From assembly GCA_020633235.1 (NCBI GenBank), contig JACKEA010000005.1, positions 248,001-312,000 on the forward strand: 64,000 nucleotides of DNA, given 5' to 3'. Position 1 is the stretch's first letter; every line of letters begins with the position of its first letter. Below, piece after piece: positions 40,283-49,654 of this stretch. The translations under genes and the position numbers were made by a program. The notes beneath the pieces are model-generated. The model saw nothing but the letters and a program-made list of their open reading frames with translations, was not told the origin of the DNA and ran no database searches. This DNA is from Polyangiaceae bacterium (GTDB lineage: Bacteria > Myxococcota_A > Polyangia > Polyangiales > Polyangiaceae).

Positions 40283-41832
40283 CACTCCCATTCTATCGTC
40301 GCGGGCGGCTTGCTACTGATGTCGTACACCACGCGGTTGACGCCCTTGACCTCGTTGATCACCCGCGCGCTGATGGTCGCCAGCACTTCGTGAGGCAGGC
40401 GCGCCCAGTCCGCGGTCATGCCGTCGCTGGAGTGGACCGCGCGCACGACGCAGGTTTCCTCGTAGGTGCGGTCGTCCCCCATCACGCCCACACTGCGCAC
40501 CGGGAGCAGCACGGCGAAGGATTGCCACAAAGACTCGTACAGGCCCGCCGCGCGGATCTCCTCGTCCACGATGGCGTCTGCCTTGCGCAGCACGTCGAGG
40601 CGCGCTTCCGTGAGCTCACCCAAGCAGCGCACCGCCAACCCCGGCCCTGGAAACGGCTGTCGCCAGAGCACGTCGTGGGGCATGCCCAGGGCGTCCCCCG
40701 CCTGACGGACCTCGTCCTTGAACAGCTCTCGCAGCGGCTCCACCAGCTTGAGCTTCATGCGCTCGGGCAGGCCGCCCACGTTGTGGTGGCTCTTGATCAC
40801 CGCGCTCGGCCCCTTCACGCTGACGCTCTCGATCACGTCCGGGTACAAGGTGCCCTGCACCAAGAACTCGGCGTTCTCGACCTGTGCGGCGTGCTCCTCG
40901 AATACCTCGATGAACACGCGGCCGATGATCTTGCGCTTCTGCTCGGGATCCGAGACGCCGGCCAGGGCGTCCAAGAAGCGCTTGCGGGCGTCCACCACGA
41001 TCAGGTTCAGGTGGAAGCTCTCGCGCATGGTGTGCTCCACGCTCTCGCGCTCGGCCGCACGGAGCAGGCCGTTGTCCACGAAGATGCACACCAAGCGGTC
41101 TCCCAGCGCGCGGTGGCAGAGCACTGCCGCCACCGACGAATCCACGCCGCCGGAGAGCCCACAGATGGCCCGTGACGTGGGGCCGACCTGAGTCTCGATG
41201 GCGGCGATGGCGTCGTGAACGAAGGAGCCCGGCGTCCACGAGGGCTCGAGCCCTGCCACCTCGAACAAGAACGCGCGCAGCAGCTCCACCCCCCGCGGGG
41301 TGTGGGCGACCTCGGGGTGAAATTGGATGCCGAACAGCTTGCGGTCCAGGTCGGCGATGGCGGCCAGCGGAGCGTTGTCGCTCTCCGCGATGGAGCGAAA
41401 GCCCGGCGGCAGCGACGCCAGGCGATCTCCATGGCTCATCCACACCCCGAGCTGCTCGCCGCTGCTGAAGGGCGCCAGAATGCCCACGGGCTCCTTCACC
41501 CGAAGCTTCGCCGGCCCGTACTCCCGCTCGTTCGACGGCTCCACCTTGCCCCCCAACTGGTGCGCCATCAGCTGCTCGCCGTAGCAGATGCCGAGCACCG
41601 GCACGCCCAGCTCGAACACACCGGGGTCGCTCTTCGGCGAGTGCTCGCCGTAGACGCTGTCGGGGCCCCCCGAGAGCACGATGGCGTTGGGCTCGTGGGC
41701 TCGGATCTCGTCGAGCGACAGAGTTCCGGGCTGGATCTCGCAGTACACGTGGCACTCGCGGATGCGACGCGCGATGAGCTGAGTGTATTGCGAGCCGTAA
41801 TCGAGGATCAGAACGGACTGGCGACTCGACAT
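40282..41832 (-). CDS. guaA: GMP synthase (glutamine-hydrolysing)
   Basis: 516 residues, normal family length. The class I glutamine amidotransferase part (residues 1-195) has VLGICYGEQLMAHQLGG with the catalytic Cys and FHPEVAHTPRG with the His. The ATP-pyrophosphatase P-loop is LSGGVDSSVAA at about 226. The dimerisation domain ends in the family's KPPATIEWE. Converts XMP to GMP using ATP and glutamine in purine synthesis. Confidence 0.98.
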   Translation of the reverse strand: MSSRQSVLILDYGSQYTQLIARRIRECHVYCEIQPGTLSLDEIRAHEPNAIVLSGGPDSVYGEHSPKSDPGVFELGVPVLGICYGEQLMAHQLGGKVEPSNEREYGPAKLRVKEPVGILAPFSSGEQLGVWMSHGDRLASLPPGFRSIAESDNAPLAAIADLDRKLFGIQFHPEVAHTPRGVELLRAFLFEVAGLEPSWTPGSFVHDAIAAIETQVGPTSRAICGLSGGVDSSVAAVLCHRALGDRLVCIFVDNGLLRAAERESVEHTMRESFHLNLIVVDARKRFLDALAGVSDPEQKRKIIGRVFIEVFEEHAAQVENAEFLVQGTLYPDVIESVSVKGPSAVIKSHHNVGGLPERMKLKLVEPLRELFKDEVRQAGDALGMPHDVLWRQPFPGPGLAVRCLGELTEARLDVLRKADAIVDEEIRAAGLYESLWQSFAVLLPVRSVGVMGDDRTYEETCVVRAVHSSDGMTADWARLPHEVLATISARVINEVKGVNRVVYDISSKPPATIEWE

Positions 41833-41871
41833 CGAGGGCGAGCTACCACGGCGCGAAGGGGCGGCAAAGGG

Positions 41872-44244
41872 TCACTCGCGCGGCGTCACGCGAACCACGA
41901 TCTGCGCCTCCGGACGCAGCGCCGTCGCGAGGTAGCGGCGCAGCGTAGCGAGCGTCGCAGGCGACTGCTCGCCTCCGAGCCACAGGTCCACCACGCGCTG
42001 TCGTGGGTCGAGGGTGGCTCCCAGGCGTGCTCGGGAAAGCTCGCGCTCGGCGAGGTCGAGATCCTTCTGGCTCACGGCGCCGCGAGCGAGACGACCGAGC
42101 AACGCGCGCACCTGGGCGACGGCGTCGTCGCCGCGGTCCGGGAAGGCATGCACCTCGATGATGAGTCCTTGCGCGCGACGCCCGCCCAAGAGCTCCGCCC
42201 GCGCCGAGCCGAGTCCGGCGCTGCCGATCGCCTGGTCGAGGTAACCGCCCGGTCGATTCAAGAGGTAAGTGAGGATTTCCGCCTCGCGGCTGACGCGCCG
42301 CCCCGCAGGCAGCGCCAGCGCGACGTAGCCGAGGGCCTCGCCGCTCTCGTCCGCGGTCTGCAGCGTGAGCTCTCCGCGCTTTGCGATCACCGCGGCGTGC
42401 TTGGGACAGGACATCGCTTGGCCACGCAGCGGCCGAAGCCACTCTTCGAGGCGTGCCCGCGCCGTCTCGACCTGATTGGGATCCGAGTTGGCGATGACGG
42501 CCATGCGCAGGGGACCGGCCAACAGCGTCCGCCGGGCCGACTCCACTTCGTGGCTCTGGATTGCCGAGAGGGACGCGAAGGTGCCGTGGGGCTCGAGCCA
42601 ACCGGGGTGTCCCGGCACCACGGAGTCCACCGTGAGCCAGAATCCGGGACGCGGACCCGGACCCACGCGTTCCAGGAGCTCCGTGCGCGCCTCCGCCACC
42701 TGCGGCGTTGCCAAGCGGGTGGCCGCGAAGGTCCGCCCCAACGCATCCGCGATCCTGCGGGCGAGCTCCGTGGACGTTTCGTTCGGGCTCGAGCGCGGCG
42801 CATGCGCCAAGAGGCCCACGCCGTCGCTGCTGGTCCACGGCTCGATGACCACGTCCCGCACCGTCGGCCGGCGAAGGGCCAAGGTGTGCAGCATCAAGGC
42901 CGCCAGGCCGGCGTCCTCGTTCGTCTCGCCGGCAGTCCCGCAGGGGCTCGCGAGCAGCACCCACATCTCTCCCTGGCCAGGCTCCACACGAGTGCGCTCC
43001 TCCAGAAAATGCTGCGCGCTTTCGTGCTGCGCCGCGGCCAGCGCCGCCGGCAGGTCTCGGCCCCGCATCCGCCCCACGTAACTGAGGGCGCTGCGCGTCG
43101 CCGCGCCGCTCTGGCGCCCGCTGAGCGCCCGCCAAGCCGCAACGGACGTGGCTTCTCGTGGATCGGCGGCTCGCAGCACGCCATCTTCCACCGCCCACCA
43201 ATCCGCCTTCGCGTGCTGAAGCGTGCGCTCCGCCTCTTGCCGCAGCAGCAGCGCGACGTGAGCCACGTCGGCGGAGCGGACGTCGGCATTCTTGCCGTCG
43301 ACCCGCGCGTCCAGCCGCAAGCAAGCGCCCCGAGGTCGGGTGGTCGCCACGATGCGCTCGAGGTGCCAGCTCGGATCCAGGGTCTGAAGGCGGGCCGAGA
43401 GCACCGCGGAGCGCTCCCCCAGGGCCCGGGCCGTGGCCAGTGCCTTGGGCGCGTCGGCCACGCGCAGGGCAAGAGAGAGTCGCTGAGTGCTGGGATCGAG
43501 GGCGGTCGCGCCAGCGGCGTCGGCGCTGGGCCAGGGATCGTTTGGTGGGCTCTGATCCGGCCACTCTGGAGTGCCCGCCAACGCGTCCGTCGCCGCGTCG
43601 AGAACCGCGCGGGGGCCGAGCACGGCGAATGCAACGCTCTGGTGTGAGTCCACCTGCCGTCGCCAACCGTCGAGGGTGGTGGGGGCCGCTTCGGGGACCG
43701 CTGCTCCGGGGGCGACGCCGAGCTCGCCGGTGCAGTGGGCGACGGCGGCTTCGGCCGGGCTCGACCAGGTCCGCGCCTTCAGCGCAGCGAGACGCTTCTT
43801 CGCCTCCGCCACCCCAGCCTCGTTCGCGCTCACGGGGGTGGCGAGGGCGCGGGCCGCGGCCTGCACGAAGCGCCCGGCGGCGGCGGGACTGTCCACCAGG
43901 GTGCTGAGCTGGAAGCCGAGCTCGTGGGGGCGCGCCATCACGTCCGGGAAGCCCGCCGCCGAGAGTCGCTTCTCGAGCAGGGCAGCGAGGCCGGTGGAGA
44001 GCGCCGAGCCGCCATCGTGAGCGATGGCCACTGCCACGGCGGGGAAGGGATCACCTTGGCGGTCGACCCGGGCGATGGGCGGACGGCGCTCCGCCTCCCG
44101 CACCTCGAGGCGCGGATGCGCGGCGCCCGGGGGCGGCGCAACGCCGGGCTTTGCGGGGGAGTTGCCGACGCCCAGCGCTTGGCAAGCGGATATGCCGAAA
44201 ACCGCGACGACGACAGCCGCGCGCTGGTGTGCGGCGCGAAGCAT
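41872..44244 (-). CDS. M16 (insulinase-like) lipoprotein lacking the zinc motif
   Basis: 790 residues from ATG 44244, which shares bases with the upstream stop (TGATG). The lipobox is GISAC (Cys21), then a Pro/Gly linker. The chain has two M16-like halves with typical segments (SALSTGLAALLEKRLSAAGF, LRMAVIANSDPNQVETARARLEEWLRPL, EAILTYLLNRPGGYLDQAIGSAGL). Where active enzymes have HxxEH, this one has AxxEK (GLAALLEKRL, residues 85-94), so it is predicted inactive, like the non-catalytic partner of M16 pairs. No active partner is adjacent. Confidence 0.75.
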   Translation of the reverse strand: MLRAAHQRAAVVVAVFGISACQALGVGNSPAKPGVAPPPGAAHPRLEVREAERRPPIARVDRQGDPFPAVAVAIAHDGGSALSTGLAALLEKRLSAAGFPDVMARPHELGFQLSTLVDSPAAAGRFVQAAARALATPVSANEAGVAEAKKRLAALKARTWSSPAEAAVAHCTGELGVAPGAAVPEAAPTTLDGWRRQVDSHQSVAFAVLGPRAVLDAATDALAGTPEWPDQSPPNDPWPSADAAGATALDPSTQRLSLALRVADAPKALATARALGERSAVLSARLQTLDPSWHLERIVATTRPRGACLRLDARVDGKNADVRSADVAHVALLLRQEAERTLQHAKADWWAVEDGVLRAADPREATSVAAWRALSGRQSGAATRSALSYVGRMRGRDLPAALAAAQHESAQHFLEERTRVEPGQGEMWVLLASPCGTAGETNEDAGLAALMLHTLALRRPTVRDVVIEPWTSSDGVGLLAHAPRSSPNETSTELARRIADALGRTFAATRLATPQVAEARTELLERVGPGPRPGFWLTVDSVVPGHPGWLEPHGTFASLSAIQSHEVESARRTLLAGPLRMAVIANSDPNQVETARARLEEWLRPLRGQAMSCPKHAAVIAKRGELTLQTADESGEALGYVALALPAGRRVSREAEILTYLLNRPGGYLDQAIGSAGLGSARAELLGGRRAQGLIIEVHAFPDRGDDAVAQVRALLGRLARGAVSQKDLDLAERELSRARLGATLDPRQRVVDLWLGGEQSPATLATLRRYLATALRPEAQIVVRVTPRE

Positions 44245-45038
44245 CAGAGCGGAGTGATGTCCTCGGCGGTCCGCGGGCTGATGCTGAAGTTGTAGAAGAA
44301 CTGCACCACGCCGACGACGGACGCGTACTCCGTACCCGTGGTGAACGGGACCTGGGTGCCTTCCACGTCCATCAAGGCGTTGTTGATGGTGGGCAGCTTG
44401 TTGTCCGCCACTCCGGCGACCTCGAGACGGACGGAAAAGCGCCCGGAGCTGGACTTGTAGCCGTCCGACTGCGCCTTCACGTTCTCCACGCGCACCAGGA
44501 TTCCGAGCCACTTACGGCCAGTGTCGTAGCTGGAGAGATCGGAAAGAGGGATGGTGACGGGCTCTGGTATCGAGCCTTCGAAACGCAACCGCACGGTTCC
44601 GCCGACCAGCTCGGGCAAGGTCTCCCCTTCGGCGAAGGGGCTGCTCGAGGGACCCGCGAACTCCGAGTAACCGCCGCGCACGTCCACCACGTCCCCTGCG
44701 GCCACGCGCAGAGCGGGCGGGTTGAAGCTGGTGTCGAACAGCGTGATGCCGCCGTAGGGAGGCACCTGACCGTCGATGGGCAGATCCTGAACGTACAGGT
44801 TGCCGATGCTCGAGCCGTTGTTGGTCTCGTCGTACTCGTCTACTGCCACCACGGTGACGCCGGTGACGTTGACCTCGGCGCCCTCGGTGGGTTGTGGCTT
44901 CGACGGATCGTTGAGGTCGGACAGCCGCGCGCCGGTGCCGCGCACGTCGCCCTTCACGGGCGGTATCCGGGCGAGATCGCCCAGGTCGCCGTCACTGCAG
45001 CCTACGAGCAGGAGGAGCAATAGGGGGGAGCCGCGCAC
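44244..45038 (-). CDS. Lipoprotein, unknown function
   Basis: 264 residues, GTG start at 45038. The signal RGSPLLLLLLVGC (lipobox LVGC) is followed by an Asp-rich beginning. The mature chain is all-beta: EGAEVNVTGVTVVAVDEYDE, IGNLYVQDLPIDGQVPPYGGITLFD, VRVENVKAQSDGYK. The layout of GxEVxVxGVVxAV followed by a YVQD segment resembles OB-fold modules found beside exported nucleases, but no nuclease is attached. Coupled by TGATG overlap to the M16-like gene. Confidence 0.65.
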   Translation of the reverse strand: MRGSPLLLLLLVGCSDGDLGDLARIPPVKGDVRGTGARLSDLNDPSKPQPTEGAEVNVTGVTVVAVDEYDETNNGSSIGNLYVQDLPIDGQVPPYGGITLFDTSFNPPALRVAAGDVVDVRGGYSEFAGPSSSPFAEGETLPELVGGTVRLRFEGSIPEPVTIPLSDLSSYDTGRKWLGILVRVENVKAQSDGYKSSSGRFSVRLEVAGVADNKLPTINNALMDVEGTQVPFTTGTEYASVVGVVQFFYNFSISPRTAEDITPL

Positions 45039-45098
45039 AGCGGCTTCGGTCTAGCACAGCCGGCCCGGGAAGGCGCAGGGGCGATTGTGAAATCCGAG

Positions 45099-45761
45099 TT
45101 ACGCCGCCAGCTTACGGTCCGCCAGCAGGGACTCCAGGCGGCTCCGGATCTTGTGTTTCTTGCTGTAGACCGTCTTCACGCTGATCCCCATCCGCTCGGC
45201 GACCTCCTCCGGCTCGAGGCCCTGGCCGTAGTACAGGGCGATGAACTCCTGATCCTTGTCACTGAAGCTCTCGAAAAGCTCCGCCACGATGCCGGCGCGC
45301 TGCCGCATCACGTAGTTGTCGTAGGGGTCCGGCAAGTCGGAAGAAAGCGTCTCGGCCTCGGTGATGCACGTGCGCTTGGGCTCACGCTTGAGGCCGCGGA
45401 GGTAGTCGTAGGCGGAGTGGATGGCGAGCATGCCGATCCAGCTTCCCAGCTTGTTGCCGCGCCCCGGCTCGAAGCTTCGCAGCTTCTTCTTGTCATTGGC
45501 CAGCAGCTGCATGCACAGCATGGCGTAGATTTCGCGAACGTCGTCGTGGCCCACCACCGCCGCGAAACGGGCCGTGACCCGCGTGATGCAGCGATAGATG
45601 AGGCGAGCGTACTGGGCGTTGAACTGGCGCCAGGACCGCTCGTCGTCGGCGAGCATTCCCTCGAGCAGCGTCTGCTCGTCCCACACCTCGGGCGCAGCGA
45701 TCGGCGCCTGCAGCGTCGGGGCGGGGTAGGAGGGGCGAGGGAGCGTCGTGTTCGTGAGCAT
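45099..45761 (-). CDS. RNA polymerase sigma-70 family factor (ECF-like)
   Basis: 220 residues. Region 2 elements: FNAQYARLIYRCITRVTARF, then GSWIGMLAIHSAYDYLRGLKRE. The region 4 HTH is DQEFIALYYGQGLEPEEVAERMGISVKTVYSKKHKIRSRL. There is no region 3 and no attached sensor. The first 35 residues are Pro-rich and disordered. It is transcribed away from the iron-sulfur protein gene across 191 bases that contain a 21-bp-spaced direct repeat. No anti-sigma gene is next to it; the upstream lipoprotein gene is the only same-strand neighbour. Confidence 0.88.
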   Translation of the reverse strand: MLTNTTLPRPSYPAPTLQAPIAAPEVWDEQTLLEGMLADDERSWRQFNAQYARLIYRCITRVTARFAAVVGHDDVREIYAMLCMQLLANDKKKLRSFEPGRGNKLGSWIGMLAIHSAYDYLRGLKREPKRTCITEAETLSSDLPDPYDNYVMRQRAGIVAELFESFSDKDQEFIALYYGQGLEPEEVAERMGISVKTVYSKKHKIRSRLESLLADRKLAA

Positions 45762-45824
45762 GCCGGGCCCTAGAGCACGCGGCGTGCCAGCTCTTTGATA
45801 AGTGCTTTCAGCTACTTACGGACC

Positions 45825-45868
45825 GTAACCCACCGTAACAGCGTCACCCTCGAGCGTAACAGCGTGAC
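45825..45868. promoter_or_regulatory. Candidate operator: spaced direct repeats CGTAACAGCGTSAC
   Basis: CGTAACAGCGTCAC (45834-45847) and CGTAACAGCGTGAC (45855-45868) are direct repeats exactly 21 bases apart, two helical turns. A further GTAAC stands ten bases upstream at 45825. They lie between the sigma factor start (45761) and the iron-sulfur gene start (45953). Confidence 0.5.
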
Positions 45869-45952
45869 GGTCCATTGGGAGTTCTACGCCCCGAAACGAG
45901 GTCAGCTCCCCAGGTTTCGGATGGGGCGCTGCGTCATGATAACGTCGCGGCC

Positions 45953-46456
45953 GTGCCCGCCCGGCTCAAAGCCATCTGGCTGCTTGCCCTCGCTCTGCTT
46001 CGCACCTTCATCAAGCTCCTCTTTGGTCGAGGGCGGCGCGGAATCGGCGCCTTTCGTGCGAACTACGACGAAGATCGCCTGCCGCCGGTGAGTCGCGAGG
46101 AGCGTGACCGCCTCGGCTCCTTCGGCCGTTGTATCGCCTGCGGTCTGTGCGATCGGGGCGAAGGGCCCCGGATCGCCGCCTCCAGCGGTCGCTATCGAGG
46201 GATCATGTCGATCATGGTGGCGGCCTCTCGCAGTATGCCGGACTTCCAAGCGGCGGCTCTCGAGCTCGCGTTCGTCAGCGACGAGGTGCTGGGGGAAAAG
46301 GAGCAGATCTGCCCGACCGAGGTGCCCATGCGCGAGGTGGCACGTTTCATTCGCACCAAGGCGGAAGAGCTCGGCCGCAGCTTGCCCCCGGCGCCGGTCG
46401 AGAAAAAACCACTCCCGGCAGGGTCGAAGCCATCTTCCAGCGAGCAGAGCCTGTAG
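45953..46456 (+). CDS. Membrane-anchored iron-sulfur (CxxCxxC) protein
   Basis: 167 residues from GTG 45953. An N-terminal hydrophobic helix (LKAIWLLALALLRTFIKLLFG) is followed by a soluble part with CIACGLCDRGE and, about 60 residues later, EQICPTEVPM. Three clustered cysteines plus a distant CP could bind one 4Fe-4S cluster, as in HdrC/GlpC-like electron carriers. The partner is unknown; the enoyl-reductase-like gene follows 17 bases later. Confidence 0.65.
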   Translation: MPARLKAIWLLALALLRTFIKLLFGRGRRGIGAFRANYDEDRLPPVSREERDRLGSFGRCIACGLCDRGEGPRIAASSGRYRGIMSIMVAASRSMPDFQAAALELAFVSDEVLGEKEQICPTEVPMREVARFIRTKAEELGRSLPPAPVEKKPLPAGSKPSSSEQSL

Positions 46457-46473
46457 TACACAGGCACTCGGTC

Positions 46474-47286
46474 ATGACAGAGCAGGAGACCCCGCTGCCC
46501 GCCCTCGACGGGTGGGCTCTGATTCTGGGCGCGTCCAGCGGCTTCGGTGAGGCCACGGCCATCACCCTCGCGCGTGCCGGCATGAACGTCATCGGCGTGC
46601 ATCTCGATCGTCGGGCGACGTTGAAGAACGTCGAACGGATCACGAGTGAGGTGAAGGCGCTCGGTCGCGAGGCGTGGTTCTACAACGTGAACGCCGCGGA
46701 CGCGGCCAAGCGCGCGGAAGTGCTCGACGACGTGCGGCGTCGCTTCGATGAGCGGGGTAAGGACGAAAAGGTTCGCGTGCTCATGCACTCGCTCGCCTTC
46801 GGAACGCTGAAGCCGTTCGTGGACGAAGACGGCGTCAGCCAAAAGCAGATGGACATGACCCTGGACGTGATGGCGCACAGCCTCGTGTACTGGGTCCAGG
46901 ACACGCTGCGCCGGCAGCTGCTCAGCAATCAGGGACGTATCTTCGCGATGACCAGCACCGGCTCCACCAACGTGTGGAAGGGATACGGAGCGGTCAGTGC
47001 GGCGAAGAGCGCGCTCGAGTCGCACATTCGCCAGTTGGCACTGGAGCTCGGACCCCAGGGCATCACCGCCAATGCCGTGTGTGCGGGCGTGACGGACACG
47101 CCGGCGCTCAAGAAGATCCCCGACAACGACGCCATGGTGCAGGTGGCGGTGCGCAAGAACCCGTCCCACCGCCTCACGACTCCCCAGGACGTCGCCTGCG
47201 CCCTGGCGGCGCTAGCCCAGCCGTGCACTTACTGGCTGAACGGCAATGTCTTGTTCGTGGACGGCGGCGAAGCCCACAGCGGCTAA
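46474..47286 (+). CDS. Short-chain dehydrogenase, enoyl-ACP reductase-like
   Basis: 270 residues from ATG 46474. The Rossmann start is LILGASSGFGEATA. The catalytic Tyr and Lys are in YGAVSAAKSALES with six residues between them, which is the FabI-type spacing (Y-x6-K) and not the classical Y-x3-K of ketoreductases. The C terminus is LNGNVLFVDGGEAHSG. Probably acts in fatty-acid elongation or a related enoyl reduction with NAD(P)H. It overlaps the convergent PQQ-repeat gene by four bases. Confidence 0.8.
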   Translation: MTEQETPLPALDGWALILGASSGFGEATAITLARAGMNVIGVHLDRRATLKNVERITSEVKALGREAWFYNVNAADAAKRAEVLDDVRRRFDERGKDEKVRVLMHSLAFGTLKPFVDEDGVSQKQMDMTLDVMAHSLVYWVQDTLRRQLLSNQGRIFAMTSTGSTNVWKGYGAVSAAKSALESHIRQLALELGPQGITANAVCAGVTDTPALKKIPDNDAMVQVAVRKNPSHRLTTPQDVACALAALAQPCTYWLNGNVLFVDGGEAHSG

Positions 47287-49550
47287 CGCACCAGCGTCAG
47301 CCGCGCCGCCGCGCCGAAGGCGGCCACGTGTCCGCTCTCCTCGGCGACGTACACGTCGCAGCGCTCGTCCACGCGCAAGAGATCGGGGATCAGATCCGTG
47401 GGTACGGTGCCCAGGATCTCGCCGTCCCGAGGTCGCACCACGTGCACCTGGTGTTGCGGTACGAACAGCGCGCCGCTGCGCAGCACGGGCTCGAGGCGAC
47501 GCGGTTGGTCGGCGTCCACGTGTCGCGGGAACACGTGGCTGTAGCGAATGCCGCCATCCTTCGAGTCGACACACAAGAGCGTGCCGGCGGAGCTGTTACC
47601 CACCACGGAGCCATCCACCGACAGCCATGCCACGGTGGGCGAGGTGAGCCCCGGCGCGTGCTGCCAGAGCGGCTCGCCGGTGTCCTTGCAGAAGGCGGCC
47701 AGGCCACCGCCGCGGCGATCCCGCACGGGCACCACCACGGCGTCCGGGGTCAAGAGCGGCGCTTGACCGACGACCGGGCGCTCATCGAGCTCGGTCTCCC
47801 ACTCGACCTTCCCGCTCCAGGGATCGAGGTGAAACAGGCGAGTGGTACTGCTGGCCGACGCCAGCGCGAAGGCAGAGTCGTGGTCGATGCACACGTCCCC
47901 GGTGAAGGGCAGGCGGCCCCGGAGGCGCCAAACGACCTCGCCGGTGGCTACGTCCAGCGCCCACAGCACGCTGTCGCCGCCGCCGACCAGCAGCAGCTTC
48001 CCCGCGCGACGCATGCGGTACACCCCGGGGCGCCGCGCCGTGTGGCGCCAGCGCACGTCGCCGCTGATCAGATCGATGGCGGTGATGCGACGATCGCCCT
48101 CCGCCACGATCAGGAGCTTCGGTAGGCCCGGCGTGTGGACCACGGCGCCGCTGGCGCCGCCGCCGGAGCGGGGCTCCAGGCGATTGGAGAAGCGCACCTC
48201 GCCGGTATCCAGGTCGTGCATCGACACCAGGCCGTCGGCATGCAGCCGCGCGAGCCCGGCGGGGGTTGCCACCGCCGCCGCGCGGCTGGTGCCCTTGCGC
48301 CAGAGCAGGGTGCCGCTGGTGCGTTGGATGCACGCCGTCTCCCGCTCGGAGCCCACGATCAGCCGGTCACCGCACAGGAAGGTGGCACGCAGATCGATGT
48401 TGGGCACCGTGGCCACCCAGCGCGGCATGAAGCGCATCTTGCCGCCGTGCTCCCAGCGCCCCTTGCTCTCGCTCCTGCGCGGGGGCGCGGAGAAGGAGCG
48501 GTAGCTCTCGGGCTCGTGGTTCTGCACGCTGTCGTCCGCGACCAGATCCTCGGCGCGATCACTCAGCGCCCGCGCCGAAGTCATCAGGGACCGGAGCCGG
48601 AGGTTCTTCGCTTGGCTGGGATCCAAGCTGGTCACGCTCTCGCCGATGGAGCGGGCGAAGCGCGCCACCATCTGCACGAAGGCGATGGGATCGATACCGG
48701 GGAAGGTGAGGCGGCGTCCCGGCTCCGGCAGCGAGATGGCCAGCGCCATCGGCGCTTCGCCCGTTCCCCGCTGCACGCCGATGCGCACTCCCGACAGCTC
48801 CACCCGTCGGAACGTGGCCCGCCCGCACTGCCATGCGTCGACCACGTCGTCCGCCAAGGCCATCAGCCGCTCGGCGAGCAGCACCACGTGCACGGCTCCC
48901 AAGGAGCCGCTGCGCCCCCGCACGCGGATGCCGGCCTCGCCGCGGGCGAGGAGCGCGTGCAGATCGGCGCGCTCCACTTGGTGATCCACCAGAGCGGCGT
49001 TCGAGTCCTTGCGCAGCTCGACGTTCGCCCACAGGCCGAAGCCCCGCACCGGCCGGGGATGGACCTCCACGTGTTGGCGAAGGGCACGACCGCGCTCGCC
49101 CCGTACGCCCAGGGAGAGCGCCTGCCGCGCAGCTTCCAGGGGCGCGCGCACGGTGACGTTCTGCGGACCCGCGAGGGCGTCGTCCAGGGCGTGAGCCACG
49201 GCTCCGGCCAAGGCGGCGAGCTCGACGCGCCGCTCGTGGACGGCGACCTCCGGGGAGGGCGCCGAGCGATACACGCTGATCAAGACGTCCTCGCCGTCGG
49301 CCTCGAGGCCCAGCTCCCACACCTCGTCGTCCACGTAGCTCTGAAGCGTGGTGCGGCCTTTCTTCCCGCAGTCGAGGAGGGCCACCGCGTGTCCGAGCTC
49401 GGCGAGCAAGGGCAGCGCTTGGCCATCGCCGATGCGGGCGGTGAGATTGACCCCATCCACCACGACGTCCAGCAGACCTCGAAGGGTTTTGGGGCTGGGG
49501 TGTGAGTCCCCTCCGCTCGGGGGACGAACCACGACGTGAATCGCTGACAT
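47283..49550 (-). CDS. Large protein with C-terminal PQQ-like propeller
   Basis: 755 residues from ATG 49550 (MSAIHVVVRPPSGGDSH). No signal peptide. Residues 1-380 are an uncharacterised alpha/beta region (VVVDGVNLTARIGDGQALPLLAELG, LEAARQALSLGVRGERG). Residues about 400-755 are a PQQ-like propeller with repeats such as TSGTLLWRKGTSRAA, ISGDVRWRHTARRPGVY, ATGEVVWRLRGRLPF and WSGKVEWETELDERP. The WR/WE pattern is of the PQQ-repeat type, without the residues of true quinoprotein dehydrogenases. Function unknown. Confidence 0.75.
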   Translation of the reverse strand: MSAIHVVVRPPSGGDSHPSPKTLRGLLDVVVDGVNLTARIGDGQALPLLAELGHAVALLDCGKKGRTTLQSYVDDEVWELGLEADGEDVLISVYRSAPSPEVAVHERRVELAALAGAVAHALDDALAGPQNVTVRAPLEAARQALSLGVRGERGRALRQHVEVHPRPVRGFGLWANVELRKDSNAALVDHQVERADLHALLARGEAGIRVRGRSGSLGAVHVVLLAERLMALADDVVDAWQCGRATFRRVELSGVRIGVQRGTGEAPMALAISLPEPGRRLTFPGIDPIAFVQMVARFARSIGESVTSLDPSQAKNLRLRSLMTSARALSDRAEDLVADDSVQNHEPESYRSFSAPPRRSESKGRWEHGGKMRFMPRWVATVPNIDLRATFLCGDRLIVGSERETACIQRTSGTLLWRKGTSRAAAVATPAGLARLHADGLVSMHDLDTGEVRFSNRLEPRSGGGASGAVVHTPGLPKLLIVAEGDRRITAIDLISGDVRWRHTARRPGVYRMRRAGKLLLVGGGDSVLWALDVATGEVVWRLRGRLPFTGDVCIDHDSAFALASASSTTRLFHLDPWSGKVEWETELDERPVVGQAPLLTPDAVVVPVRDRRGGGLAAFCKDTGEPLWQHAPGLTSPTVAWLSVDGSVVGNSSAGTLLCVDSKDGGIRYSHVFPRHVDADQPRRLEPVLRSGALFVPQHQVHVVRPRDGEILGTVPTDLIPDLLRVDERCDVYVAEESGHVAAFGAAARLTLVR

Positions 49551-49654
49551 TCGACGCGAGTAATCGTAGAAATCCTCGCGACCAGACAGAACTTTTCCGT
49601 CGCGATCGCCGAGTTGTGGACAGCAGCCGTACAGCCAGCTAGGCGCTCTCGAGG

